DNA from: Dactylis glomerata
Taxonomy: Eukaryota > Streptophyta > Magnoliopsida > Poales > Poaceae
Direction: 5' to 3'
DNA length: 64,000 nucleotides
NCBI GenBank assembly: GCA_007115705.1
Contig: QXEO01000411.1
Coordinates: 7,789,702 to 7,853,701, forward strand
A program made the translations under genes and the position numbers. Every line of letters starts with the position of its first letter. The stretch's first letter is position 1. The notes beneath the pieces were generated by a model. That model saw nothing but the letters and a program-made list of their open reading frames with translations. It was not told the DNA's origin and did not search any database. This document shows positions 50,043 to 61,214 of the stretch, piece after piece.

Positions 50043-51548
50043 TGATGACCCACAAGTATAGGGGGTGTATCGTAGTACTTTCGATAAATAAGAGTGTCGA
50101 ACCCAACGAGGAGCAGAAGGTGTTGATGAGCAGTTTTGATCAAGGAATCACTGTAAATACTAGCAAACAGGTTTTCAGGGGTATTTGGTAAAACTAGTAA
50201 ATAAAGTGCGAGTAAATAAAAGACAGTAGTAACAATTGTAGCAAGTGGCCCAATCATTTCTTCAGCAAAGGACAAGCCGGTTTTGTTCTTATAATAACCA
50301 AACGTTCTCGAGGACACACGGGAGTTTCTGTCAAGAGCTTTCGCTTCATACAGCCAATAGTATTTATTGGATTGGTAAGTGTTATGGGGGTGAACCTGTG
50401 CTAGCGCACTACCCTTACTAGGATAAATACACACTTGTGATTATACCCCTTGCAAGCATCTGCAAATACAAGAAAGTAATTAAGATAAATCTAACCACAG
50501 CCTTAAACTCTAAGATCCTACGCTCCCTGGTGCAATGGTTTCCCAACAGAGGTTTAGGTTTCTGTCACTCCAGCAACCCCACAATCGGTAGCCAAATACA
50601 CAATGCATCTCACTAGGCCCATAAATGGTGAAGTATCATGTAGTCGACGTTCACATGACACCACTAGTGAAATAGCACCACAACAATATCAAACCATTAA
50701 ATATTTCTCAACAATAATTCACTACTAACATCTTGACTTCTCCCATGTCCTCAAGAACTAAACGAACTACTCACAAGACATCATATGGATCATGATCAGA
50801 GGTGAAATAATGGTAAATAACAATCTGAACATAAATCTTAACTCAACGGTTCCACCCAATAGCATCAACTACAAGAGTAATCAACACCGGGAAAGTTTCC
50901 CCTATGAATATAACAAGATCCAACTCAAGATGTTACAGCGGGATGGCGTGGTGATGGTGGAGATGAAGGTGCTGGTGATGGAGATGATGATGATGATGAT
51001 CCCGATGAAGTCCGGTGCGATGGTGATGACGATGGCGACGATCTCCCCTCTCCTGGAAGGAATTTCCCCGGCAGATTTCTCCCTGTCGGAGAGCTTTCTC
51101 TCTCTGGTGTTCTCCGCCCCGCAGAGGTGGCTGTGTCTAACTCTCCGCCTCTTGACTTAGGTTTTCGGGGACGATGATGTACGCAAAGGGGCGAGACCAA
51201 AAGTGGGCCAGGGCTCCCTCACACAGGGCTGGCGCGGCCAGGGGGCTGGCCGCGCCACCCTGGTGTGTGGGGCCGCCCTGGCTCCTCTCGACCCCTCCTT
51301 CTGGCTTCGTGAGTCTTCTGGGAAAATATAATTTCTGGGTATTTTTCTGGAATTTTCCTGATCTTCAAAATATGGTCTCTTGATGGTCCTTTTTCTAGCA
51401 GAATCCCGACTCCGGCAGCAACTCCTCCGATGATCATCAAACATGTGAAAGCAAAGGAAATAACATAAGTATCATATCTAAATATGAAATATATCAATGA
51501 ATAACAGTAAATTATGATACAAAATAGTGATGCAAATTGGACGTATCA
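50043..51548 (-). repeat. Element G 3' LTR (1506 bp)
   Basis: TG...CA ends: on the - strand TGATACGTCC...GGGTCATCA. A short GAT microsatellite at 50984-51001 is included. ORFs near 51157-51497 lack motifs. Confidence 0.9.
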
Positions 51549-51563
51549 ACCCCCCCAAGCTTA
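51549..51563 (-). other. Element G polypurine tract
   Basis: AAGCTTGGGGGGGT on the - strand, directly abutting the LTR start. Confidence 0.85.
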
Positions 51564-53247
51564 GACCTCGCTTGTCCCCAAGCGAAAACTAAACTCGGTA
51601 AACATGACCACAGGTTTATGGAGTGAAGTGTCGATAATCAAAATACGGACAAGAAGCATCACATTCACTAAGGCACAAATTATAATAGACAGCAACTTCC
51701 CTTTATAAGATATAGACTTGCAATAGGTAAAAGGGAATCACATGTAAAGATGCACAAGGTAAACTATAATTGGCAATGGCAAACCTTAGTTCTTGGTCAA
51801 AGAACGGAGAACAAACTATTCTCACTTTTAAACGGAGCCTTTTAAAACAGAGCTAATATAGCAAAGACTATATGCTCAACAAAGTAAACTTCTGCATTCA
51901 TAGAAAGCTTTCAAAGATGTATTCCTTCAGACAAAAGCATTATACAAAACAAGGAAGATAATAAACATGATTTAACGGATCAACATATGGATGAGTGAAA
52001 CATAACAACTCAAATGCTTGCTTGAGAAAGAGGGAAATAGGTTGACTCAACATAAAAGTAAAAGATAGGCCTTTCGCAGAGGGAAGCAGGGATTAAACAT
52101 GTGCTAGAGCTTTTCATTTGTAAAACAGAGGTAAAAATTGTTTTGAGAGGTGGTTGCTTTTGTCAACGACTAGCAACGGAGTTCTTGATATCTTCCATAC
52201 TAAACAAGTGAGAGCGGTTCCGAGATGTTTGATTAATTGGCACTTTGGTGCTCTTTTATAGCTTTGCACTCCTCCCCACCTTTTTCCTTTCTCAAACCAT
52301 GGCTAACCGATTCCATCGGGTGCCGACCAACTTTCACATTCCATTGGAGGAGTGCCTTTTTTTCTCTTTCTTTTTCTTTTTGAGATTATAATGGTCTGAC
52401 CAGCTCCCTTGCAAAATTAATGACGAGCAGATGAAGCTGCCTAGTCGAGGGGTACTTAATTTAGTATGTAAGATAACAAACCCATCCACTACGTCCTCAT
52501 GAGCTAAAAACAGTGGCACAAAATGAGAAGTGTTTGAAAGTTTTTTTGAAAGGTAGCACATGAAAATTTACTTGGAATGGCTTGAAATACCATGCATAGG
52601 AATTTATAGTGGACTCTTTAGAAGTGACTTGGCTTTGGGAATTGGATGCACGAGAAGTATTTCCTCTCAGTACAGGTTTTTGGCTAGCAAGGCTGGGTAG
52701 CAAGCATAAGAGTTGCATGAAACAAACAAACATACATATAATAAGAACAATCATGCAAACTCCCTTGAAGGTACAATGATTTTGACTTTAAGAATAACAA
52801 TGCTTATAAGCCAAATATAAGGGAAAACTGAAATGATGTAACCGCAAGCACTTCTTTATTCTTTTCTACTTAAACCTCAAGGTAAAGTTGCTACTGACCA
52901 AGCTAGGTTTTCCAAAACCAACTAAATCTACTCATGCTCCCAATGTGATACCAATACCAAGCAACAAGACTAGTCATACAAGAGAGATTGCAAACTAACA
53001 TAAAGTGTGCGAAAAGTAAACGATAAAACTTCTCATTAATATTTCATTACCACAACTCACACCAAGGGATACATAGATAACCAACTAAGGAGGATACTTC
53101 CAAACTGCAAACTATTCTATATGATAACTTCTCTATTCATGATATGACTCTACTTTGAAAAGTAAATGAGCAAAAGGTAATGATGTGATACCGCGGCACT
53201 CCCCCAAGCTTGGAACAAACCAAGGGGATGCCTAAACCGATGACGAA
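51564..53247. other. Element G region between env-position ORF and LTR
   Basis: A+T-rich, with a pyrimidine run at 52358-52385 and no ORF that can be supported on either strand. Confidence 0.55.
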
Positions 53248-53781
53248 TTACTCTTTTGGCGGTGGCGGTGAATAATCTCTAATAAGCTTCTCAATCAAAT
53301 CCTTCAGATCATCAATCTTGTACTCGAGGTTACGAATCATCTCGGAATTATGCTCAACACGGTTCATGAACCTGTCAGCAAGAGAATCCCAGCTCTTGGA
53401 ATTATTTCCCCATCCTTCTTCACCCTTGGAGCTTCTAGTCCCTGCATTGTTAGAACGATCTATATCCCAGCCAGAGGGTAATCGTGATTTGGGCACCTTT
53501 TGGAACTGATGTTCATGAATTAGAGTATGGAAAGGATTTTGGCTTGGCGGAGATGTCCGTGGAGCTAAGGTGTGACGCGGCACACCCCCTCCGGTCCTTA
53601 TGCGAGCACTCTTCTTAAACTTGTCATGATCTGTCACCACCCCTATGCTGGCAATCACGGTGTTCGGCCTTGGACTTTGTTCTTCCTCCTCGTCTTCGCT
53701 TTCAACCTCTTCTTTCAGCCGGAAATATTTGGTGTCATCTTCCGGAGGTGTCTTCTCCTTGTCACCCCTTGAAGAGGCCAT
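53248..53781 (-). CDS. ORF in the env position of element G (177 aa)
   Basis: An intact ATG-to-stop ORF in the sense direction after pol. I do not recognise a family. The N-terminus is charged and acidic (residues 1-37, Glu-rich run), the middle is basic and Ser/Pro-rich, and the C-terminus (about 140-170) is a predicted coiled coil with regular Leu/Ile/Met spacing, ending in a Pro run. There is no signal peptide or transmembrane segment, so it does not look like an envelope glycoprotein despite its position. It is undamaged, whereas pol beside it has several frameshifts. The role is unknown. It could be a nucleic-acid or Gag-associated accessory protein, but that is inference. Confidence 0.6.
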   Translation of the reverse strand: MASSRGDKEKTPPEDDTKYFRLKEEVESEDEEEEQSPRPNTVIASIGVVTDHDKFKKSARIRTGGGVPRHTLAPRTSPPSQNPFHTLIHEHQFQKVPKSRLPSGWDIDRSNNAGTRSSKGEEGWGNNSKSWDSLADRFMNRVEHNSEMIRNLEYKIDDLKDLIEKLIRDYSPPPPKE

Positions 53782-54120
53782 GACTCACCCAAGCTTAAGA
53801 TCAACTCCTGACAGAAACAGCTCGAAACAAAATACGACGAGAAAACGATATACAGACCTCGGGGACTCCGAGGGGGTTAAATAGGCAAAAATTATATATC
53901 GAAACGAAGTCACAGGAGGAAACTGGGACGGAAACGAGTTCCGGGGTGTTCTCACACCCAGGTGGCGCGGCCAGGGGTGGGCCCGCGCCACCCGTGTGTG
54001 AGACACACACGGACTCTTTTTCGTGCCCTTTTTCGTCTCGTGATTTTTCATATTTATTAAAAACAGCAAAAATATTAAAGGAAGAACTTTTCGCGAAACT
54101 TTTCTGACTAGAACTGTTAC

Positions 54121-56929
54121 CTATTCGAAAACGAACTCTGCAGGTTCCTGCAGTTTGTCTTGGATAAATTCTTCCGGAGAAACTGTTTCAATAACATCAA
54201 CATCTTGATTATAAGAATCTCCAGAAATATAATGCTTGAGTCTTTGTCCATTCACCACTTGTGTAGAATCATCTTTCAATGAAGCAATTTTAATAGCACC
54301 TGAGCGGTACACTTCCACAATAACATAAGGTCCTTCCCATTTAGAAAGTAATTTTCCTGCAAAAAATCTGAGACGAGACCTATACAAAAGAACTTTCTCA
54401 CCAACATGAAACTCTCTCTTAAGAATTCTCTTATCATGCCATTGCTTGACTTTCTCTTTGAAAAGTCTGGCATTCTCATACACTTCGTTCCTCCACTCAT
54501 CTAGAGAACTCAAATCTAACAACCTTTTCTTACCGGCTAGTTTAAAATCTCTATTAAGCTCTCTCACTGCCCAAAAAGCTTTGTGTTCTAATTCTAAGGG
54601 CAAGTGACATGCTTTTCCGTAAACCATCTTATAAGGAGACATACCCATGGGATTCTTATAAGCAGTTCTATAAGCCCATAAAGCATCATTTAACTTACTA
54701 GCCCAGTTTTTCCTAGATCTACTAATAGTCTTCTGCAAGATAGACTTGATCTCTCTCTATTTGAAAGCTCTACCTGCCCACTAGTTTGGGGATGATAAGA
54801 AGAAGCAATTCTATGATTAACATCATATTTAGCAAGAGTTTTTCTAAAACTTCTGTGAATAAAATGAGAACCTCCATCAGTCATAAGATATCCAGGCACT
54901 CCGAACCTAGGAAAAATAACATCCTTAAGCATTTTTAACGAAGTCTCACCATCGGCACTCTTTGTAGGTATGGCTTCTACCCATTTAGTAACATAATCAA
55001 CAACAACAAGTATATGGGTATAGCCTTTTGAAGGAGGAAAAGGACCCATAAAGTCAAATCCCCAACAATCAAACGGTTCAATAACAAGAGTGTAATTCAT
55101 AGGCATTTCATTGCATCTAGAAATATTACCAACTCTTTGACATTCATCGCAAGATAAAACTTACCTTCTAGCATCTTTAAAGAGGGTTGGCCAATAAAAA
55201 CCTGACTGTAGAACCTTCTGTGCGGTTCTATCTCCAGCATGATGCCCTCCATAAGCACTGCTATGGCATTTTCTTAATATCTCTAGTTGTTCATATTCCG
55301 GTACGCATCTTCTCATAATACCATCAACTCCTTCTTTATACAAGTGTGGGTCATCCCAAAAATAATGCCTCAAATCATAGAAGAATTTTCTTCTTTGCTG
55401 AGCTGTAAAGGTTGGAGGCAAATACTTGGAAACAATAAAGTTAGCATAATCAGCATACCAAGGAAGGTCTCACGAAGTTACATTTATTGCAGCCAACTGT
55501 TCATTTGGAAAACTATCATTAACAGGAACAGGATCAAAAGAAATGTTTCCAATCTAGACAAATTGTCAGCCACAGGATTTTCAGCACCTTTCCTATCTAC
55601 GATATGCAAATCAAACTCTTGTAAAAGCAACACCCATCTAATAAGCCTAGGCTTAGCATCCTTCTTAGTCATAAGATATCTAATAGCAGCGTGATCAGTA
55701 TGAATAGTAACTTTAGAATCAACAATGTAAGATCTAAACTTATCACAAGCAAAAACAATAGCAAGAAACTCTTTCTAGTAGTAGCATAATTCTTCTGAGC
55801 AGCATCAAGAGTCTTACTAGCATAGTGAATAACATTCAACTTATTATCTACGCGCTGCCCAAGAACAGCACCAACAGCAAAATCACTAGCATCACACATA
55901 ATTTCAAAAGGTAAATTCCAATCAGGTGGTTGAACAATAGGAGCAGTAGTTAAAGCCTTCTTAAGAGTTTCAAAAGCTTCCTTACAATCATCATCAAAGA
56001 CAAACGGTACATCCTTTTGACGAAGATTGGTAAGAGGCTTTGAAATCTTAGAGAAATCTTTAATAAACCTTCTATAGAAACCAGCATGACCAAGAATACT
56101 ACGAATACCTTTAACATCTCTTGGACAAGGCATTTTCTCAATTGCCTCCACTTTTGCTCTGTCAACTTCAATACCTCTTTCAGAAATTTTATGTCCAAGG
56201 ACAATTCCTTCATTTACAATAAAGTGGCATTTCTCCCAATTAAGAACAAGGTTAGTTTCTTCGCACCTCTGCAAAACTTTATCAAGGTTGTGCAAGCAAT
56301 TATCAAAAGAAGTTCCATAGACGGAGAAATCGTCCATGAAGACCTCCACAATTTCTTCACAAAATCCATGAAAAATAGCAGACATACATCTTTGAAAAGT
56401 AGCAGGAGCATTGCATAAACCAAACGGCATACGTCTATAAGCATAAGTTCCATAAGGACAAGTAAAAGTGGTTTTCTCTTGATCATCCTTCTTAACAGCA
56501 ATTTGAGAGAAAACAGAATAACCATCAAGGAAACAAAAATGAGTCTTCTTAGACAACCTTTCTAGCATTTGATCTATAAACGGTAAAGGGTAATGATCTT
56601 TCTTAGTAACTTTGTTTACCTTCCTATAATCAATGCACATTCTATAACCAACAACTACCCTTTGAGGAATAAGCTCGTTATTCTCATTAGGCACAACAGT
56701 CATACCTCCTTTCTTAGGAACACAATGAACAGGACTAACCCATCTACTATCAGCAATAGGATAAATAATACCAGCATCAAGGAGTTTTAATACCTCATTT
56801 CTTACCACATCCTTCATCTTGGGAATTAGGCGGCGTTGATGCTCCACGACTGGCTTCGCATCTTTCTCCATATTAATGGCATGCTGACATAAAGTGGGAG
56901 AAATCCCTTTTAAATCATCAAGAGTATAT
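54121..56929 (-). pseudogene. Element G pol, several frameshifts, truncated by E
   Basis: From 56929 leftward: RT (CIDYRKVNK; active site FMDD), RNase H (MCDASDFAVGAVLG), zinc-finger integrase (55421-55161), integrase core and C-terminus (to 54121, ending GQRLKHYISG...). Damage: loss of one base near 55777 in the RNase H region; a further frame break or stop between 55484 and 55421; a TAA after the HHCC motif near 55160; and a two-base CT slippage near 54760 in the integrase core. RT itself is open. The N-terminal part is cut by E at 56930, and the first residues of the apparent ORF up to 57090 belong to E's LTR. Confidence 0.9.
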
Positions 56930-57827
56930 TGTCGATGGATTTCGTGTCGCAAGAACATGGGGTACCACACGACGGACCCAAAGATTCGAACGCAGGGGGC
57001 TGAACGTGTGAGATCTAGGATCGCAGCGAAGCACGGTGACGGAAGCCTCGAGTCGTCGAACGCACTATGCACTGCAGAGAGAGAGACCAAGCCTTACCCA
57101 GGTTCAGGGCCCTCATGGTGAGGTAAAACCCCTACTTCCTGCCTTCTTGTATTGCAACGCGACACCTCGCGAGGAGTACAAGGCCTTGGTTACAAAGCTC
57201 TAGCTGGCCAGAGGTTGAAGAACCTGCGTGCCCAGCTAGCAGCCTAAAGAAGATCAAGATTCCCCCCCCTAAGGGGTGGCCTCCCCCTCCTTTTATAGCG
57301 CCAAGGTCCTCCTTTCCCTTATCTTCTTGGGGAATGGGTTGCCACACACGGCCAAGGAGGGTGGACAGTTATAGACTACACTCTTCTGTAGACATGGTAT
57401 TCGTAGGGTAGTGGCGCCGGTCCACAAGAGTGGGTAGAGGAGGCTGACGTCCTCCTCTGGCGCCCTGCACCGTCCACGCTATTTTTAGGGGGGTGGCCAA
57501 CAACCACTGTGCCGCTTTGGGCAGGCACAGCGAAAGTTGGTCTCCTCCCTGTCGGGGGTAGCGTGGGCGGTACGCAGTCTTCCGTCCGTTATCTTCTTGC
57601 TCTGCACGCAAACATGCCGAGCTGACGTGGGCATGCTTCCTCTCCTCACCAGCAGGGGCTCGTGAGGAGGTCTTCTGGTCCTTAGCGCTTCCCTCCATCG
57701 TTCTCCTCACGAGGCGCCTCCTCGTGAGGGTCTTCTCCGTAGTTTGGATCGTTGATTCTGAAGATGGGCCAATGACGTGGCCCAGGAGCAGGTGGACCGG
57801 GATACACCGGTATCCAGAACACCGACA
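56930..57827 (-). repeat. Element E 3' LTR (898 bp)
   Basis: On the - strand TGTCGGTGTT...CATCGACA. It contains at least four CCTCRYGAGG-like sites (near 57165, 57642, 57708 and 57721) and a TATA box. Confidence 0.85.
57291..57297 (-). promoter_or_regulatory. LTR TATA box, element E
   Basis: TATAAAA on the - strand within GCTATAAAAGGAGG, about 530 bases from the LTR start and in a G+C-rich context. Confidence 0.6.
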
Positions 57828-57846
57828 GTAGCCCCCGGGAGCCCGG
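57828..57846 (-). other. Element E polypurine tract region
   Basis: CTCCCGGGGGCTAC on the - strand directly precedes the LTR start. The form GGGGGCTAC is shared with the repeated cores of element H. Confidence 0.75.
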
Positions 57847-58125
57847 CCCGCGGACGCGTCCTCTTGAGGAAGCGAAGGGCCGGGGGCCCCCGAAGCTGCT
57901 GGGCCCTCCAACGGCACGCGTCAACCGCGCGGTCAGAGGACCATGTGAAGAGGTAGTGGATGCGGACGCGTGGCGCGGCCGCAGCTGGTGAGATGAAACA
58001 GCGGGCGACGCTGCTGTCTCCAAGGCGTCAAACCGTCATAATGATGCGTCGCTTGACTGCGGAGCGCTGCGCCAACACTTCGATTCCCGCGCAGGGATTT
58101 GACGCATCGACGCCGGACGCCCACC

Positions 58126-58133
58126 TTAAATAG
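58126..58133 (+). promoter_or_regulatory. TATA-like site of the antisense B3 ORF
   Basis: TTAAATAG on the + strand, 72 bases upstream of the ATG at 58205. The intervening leader is pyrimidine-rich, as in plant 5' UTRs. The match to TATAAATA is imperfect. Confidence 0.45.
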
Positions 58134-58204
58134 ATCCTCCTCGAGATCTCCGGCACTTCACCTCCTTCCTCCAGTGCCATTTCTGCTTCCACGCCCCTGA
58201 GCTC

Positions 58205-58969
58205 ATGGATCCTTCCAACTCCTCCATCGCCGCTGGATCGACCTCTGGAGCGAAACGCCGCGGACGCCCCCCGGGCAGCGGGAATAAGGCAAAGATCCCG
58301 GCCCGATGGACGCCCGGCGCCAGCGGCCTCCTTCGCATTAGCGCGCCGAGGCAGGGTGAGGCGAGCCGCGCTGCCACAGGGGCCTCCTGCGCTCTGACCC
58401 TTAGGGGTCCTGCAGCTGGCGGCGCCCTGAACTCGCCGTCGCCACTGGCGGCGGCGCCCGCTCCCCATGCTCCGGGGAGCGTTGATCGGGCGCTCCGGGA
58501 GGTGGCGGCCGCCCTGGGCCCTCTTCCTCCTGCTGCAGATCCTCCGGCTCCACCGAAGAACGGAGTGGTTGCCACTCCGCGCCACCTGGCGGCGGCGATG
58601 CTGGGACCCCTCACCGGCCCGGGGTCCCGCTTCTTGGAGCTCCTCGTCGTCGTCGACGCCCCGGGCTTCAACTCCCTTCGGCTGCCCGACGCCGTTCGGA
58701 GGGTGATTTACGCCCCCGGCGCGGCCGCCGGGGAGATCGCCCTGGGGGAGCAGAGCATGCCAGATCTCCTCTGGCCTGTGGACATCCTTCTCGTGGTGGG
58801 CGGCAACGCCGTCCTCTCCGGCCGCTGGAGGGCCTTCGCCCTCGGCCATCGGCTCCGCGTCGGCGACCACCTCGTCTTCCGCTTCAAGCTGGGGACGCTG
58901 GAGGCTACGGTGCGGATCTTCACCACCGGGGGCGTCTGCCGCACCTACCCCCAGCCCGCGGCGCAGTGA
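58205..58969 (+). CDS. Antisense ORF in element E: AT-hook plus B3-like domain (254 aa)
   Basis: An intact ORF opposite to the element's pol, between pol and the 3' LTR. An AT-hook core lies at residues 17-28 (KRRGRPPGSGNK), which would bind the minor groove of A+T-rich DNA. Residues about 141-239 follow the plant B3 DNA-binding pattern: a hydrophobic strand and SLRLP near 157-161, W190, then WRAF at 208-211, L.VGD at 217-221 and VF at 224-225, ending VRIF. The linker is Ala/Pro-rich. ATGG start context, pyrimidine-rich leader, TGA at 58967-58969, and a possible 3' end signal (AATGAA near 59097). It is predicted to be a nuclear DNA-binding protein. The target is unknown. The long - strand ORF opposite it is a G+C shadow. 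Alternatives are a captured host B3 gene or an ancestral Tat antisense ORF. Confidence 0.75.
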   Translation: MDPSNSSIAAGSTSGAKRRGRPPGSGNKAKIPARWTPGASGLLRISAPRQGEASRAATGASCALTLRGPAAGGALNSPSPLAAAPAPHAPGSVDRALREVAAALGPLPPAADPPAPPKNGVVATPRHLAAAMLGPLTGPGSRFLELLVVVDAPGFNSLRLPDAVRRVIYAPGAAAGEIALGEQSMPDLLWPVDILLVVGGNAVLSGRWRAFALGHRLRVGDHLVFRFKLGTLEATVRIFTTGGVCRTYPQPAAQ

Positions 58970-59133
58970 AGAGGAGGTCCTGGTGTGGTAGTCTTCTAGG
59001 GAGGGGAGCTAGTCTCCTCCCTCTTTTGTCGCGTAGTCCTCGCCGGCGGGGTATGCCCCGCCGTGCCTTTACTCCTCCCCATGATGGGATTATATCAATG
59101 AAGTCCGCTTTTAGCTGTCCTGCACTTCGCTTC

Positions 59134-59262
59134 TTATTGCTCTTCATAGTCCTGGTCATTCGCACGCTCGAGATCCCTGATGAGCTGTTGGCGTCGAAGG
59201 GAGGCCTCCCTTCGCCTTAGAGCTCGAGATGGGGTCGGCGCCGACGACACATTGGACGATTC
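59134..59262 (-). other. Possible small sense exon downstream of pol, left arm
   Basis: On the - strand a long pyrimidine tract ends CTTCTCTCAG|GAATC, a strong 3' splice acceptor, followed by 42 open codons and TAA. The peptide is rich in Arg, Ser and Glu (TPSRALRRREASLRR). The right-arm copy keeps the frame with two amino-acid changes. No convincing donor was identified; AAG|GTCCCT after an ATG near 59400 would keep the frame but is weak. This could be the last exon of a spliced RNA. Confidence 0.35.
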
Positions 59263-60118
59263 CTGAGAGAAGAACTTGAAGAAAGAGTTGGAAAAGAAAA
59301 AACCCCAAATCCCCGAAAACGGAAAAACAAGTCGATAAAACAAACAAAAAAGAAGGCGAATAAGATGCCCCTGTGACCGGCACAGGGACCTTCTCCATCG
59401 TGGAGGAGCGCGGCACTATCTGTGCATGCAGCTAAGAGCAAATTGCCGCGCGTGGCGATTCACGGGGCCTTCCTCGTCGTTGAGGGAAGCTAGACCCTCA
59501 CGGACGTGAAAACGTCGACGCTTAAGAGAGCCCAGAGGCCGTCGACAGCTCGCAAGGGTTGCTCACGAGGTGAAGGGCCTGGCGCGGACCTCCGGATCTG
59601 CGTCTCCTTCGCAAGATGATCGGAGCGGCCTTGGTCTTCAATAATCCTGCCACGTTAGGCCTTCCTCGATAGAGGGAATCTTCCTGCGGATGCTTGTCGC
59701 ATTGACGCACTCTTGCCTCCTCGTCAGGGTTGCTCACGAGGGGTAGGTCCTTAGCGGGTGCCTTGGGGCACACCTTGGACTTTTGCTCGAAGATTTTTTA
59801 TTTTCCGATGTACTTCGCGAGGAACTAAGCACCATGGGTATTTAGAGGTGATCGATAACAGGGCCGTCGCCCCCGACCAGAGCTCATTCCCTTCGGGTTT
59901 TTCGGGCTCGCTGTTTTCCGAGTGAAGGCCCCAGCATAGACACCGTGCCTAGCCCCCTTCCGCGTGGAATACAACAGAAAATAAATGGACTTCATGCCAT
60001 TTTGATGTCATGCCGAAGCAGAGGCGCTATATTGCGCTTTAACTTAATATCAGTGCTTGAGAGCAGGTTGAGCTGATACAAGTGCCGTGAAAACGGTCTT
60101 TTTCTCCTCGTGAGGAAC
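59263..60118. other. Element E 3' untranslated region, left arm
   Basis: No ORF conserved between arms. Contains CTCACGAGG-type motif copies near 59560, 59735, 59813 and 60105, and the candidate intron before the small exon. Confidence 0.5.
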
Positions 60119-61214
60119 CTAAGGGTAGAACTTTCGCATATGAGCTATGTTCCACGGGTTCCCCACTGGCACGCCTTCTGCGGTTTCCAGCCGCGCCGAG
60201 CCCGGCCTGGCGATGTGCGTCACCTTGAAGGGTCCTTCCCACATTGGAGATAGCTTGTGCAGGCCCTCGCGAGAGAGTATTCTCCTCAGCACCAGATCGC
60301 CGACCTCCAGAGTCCTTGCTCGAACATGGCGGCTATGGTAGCGGCGTAGTCCTTGCTGGTACCTCACGGCGCGGAGCGCGGCTTGGCACCGAGCTTCTTC
60401 GAGCAGGAGGAGACGATCCTTGATGAGGTCCTCTTGGCGAATTTCGTCGAAGGCGAGCACTCTTGGCGATCCGAACTTAACGTCGGTGGGAAGAACAGCC
60501 TCCGCCGCATAGACCAGGAAGAAGGGGGTTTCTCCAGTGGGTTTGGTTGCGGTAGTCCTGATGGACCACAAGATGGATTGGAGGTTGTCTAACCATTTTT
60601 TGCCGCAGGCTTCGAGCTTGGCGTTGAAGCTTTTCGTCTTGAGTCCCTTGAGGACCTCGGCGTTAGCACGCTCGGCCTGGCCATTGCTCCGGGGGTAGGC
60701 GATAGAGGCGAAGCAGATCTTGATGCCGACCGATGCACAGTACTCCCGGAACAGTCCGCTGGTGAACTGGCTGCCGTTGTCGGTGATTATGCGGTTAGGC
60801 ACACCAAAACGACAGACCGGCCCACGGATGAACTTGACTGCGGACCTGGCCGGGATTGTGCACACTGGTTCCACCTCCACCCACTTGGTGAATTTGTCGA
60901 TGGCGACGTAGAGGTAGCGGTAGCCCCCTTGCGCTCTGGGGAATGGACCAAGGATGTCCAGCCCCCAAACTGCAAAGGGCCAAGTGAGTGGGATGGTTCG
61001 CAGCTCCTGTGCCGGCTGGTGGATCTGCTTGGCATGGAACGGGCATGCCTCGCACCTCTTGACCATCTCCGCCGCATCCACGAGCACTGAGGGCCAGTAG
61101 AAGCCGCTTCGATATGCCTTCGCGGCTAGAGTTGCCGCAGAAGCATGATGGCCACACTCGCCGGCGTGGATGTCCCTGAGAAGCTCTTGGCCTTGGTGAG
61201 TAGATATGCACTTC
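60119..61214 (-). pseudogene. Integrase, left arm of element E (cut at its N-terminal side)
   Basis: Reads from the linker before integrase to the pol stop at 60119. It contains HHCC (GHHAS...CEAC), the DDE core (WGLDILGPFP; TDNGSQFTS; AERANAE) and the C-terminal part (LSPMWEGPFKV). About ten amino-acid changes separate it from the right-arm copy. Upstream of 61214 the frame runs into the inverted loop, so RNase H, RT, protease and gag are missing and it has no natural start. The apparent start at 61279 is an artefact of reading the loop backwards. Confidence 0.9.

Larger units (their letters stand above)
50043..56929 (-). mobile_element. Element G, Athila-type gypsy element (3' part)
   Basis: On the - strand: pol (cut at 56930 by element E), an extra ORF in the env position, an untranslated region, the polypurine tract and the 3' LTR. 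RT motifs RMCIDYRKVNK and FMDDFSVYG are typical of the Athila branch. The LTR start TGATACGTCC, preceded by AAGCTTGGGGGGGT, is a common Triticeae form. The 5' part should lie beyond element E, outside the window. Confidence 0.9.
59131..61214 (-). repeat. Left arm of a large inverted repeat
   Basis: It is the reverse complement of 61916-64000, with about 2-3% differences by eye and near-equal length. The left limit is set only by the window end on the other arm, so the true arm may extend toward the LTR. Confidence 0.95.

Noticed and set aside
50984..51001. GAT microsatellite in the LTR of G
   Set aside because: Short simple repeat, common in this LTR type. No function suggested.
58028..58870. 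Long - strand ORF (280 codons) opposite the B3-like ORF
   Set aside because: G+C-rich shadow. It is Arg/Gly/Ala-rich with no motif, whereas the + strand frame has AT-hook and B3 signatures.
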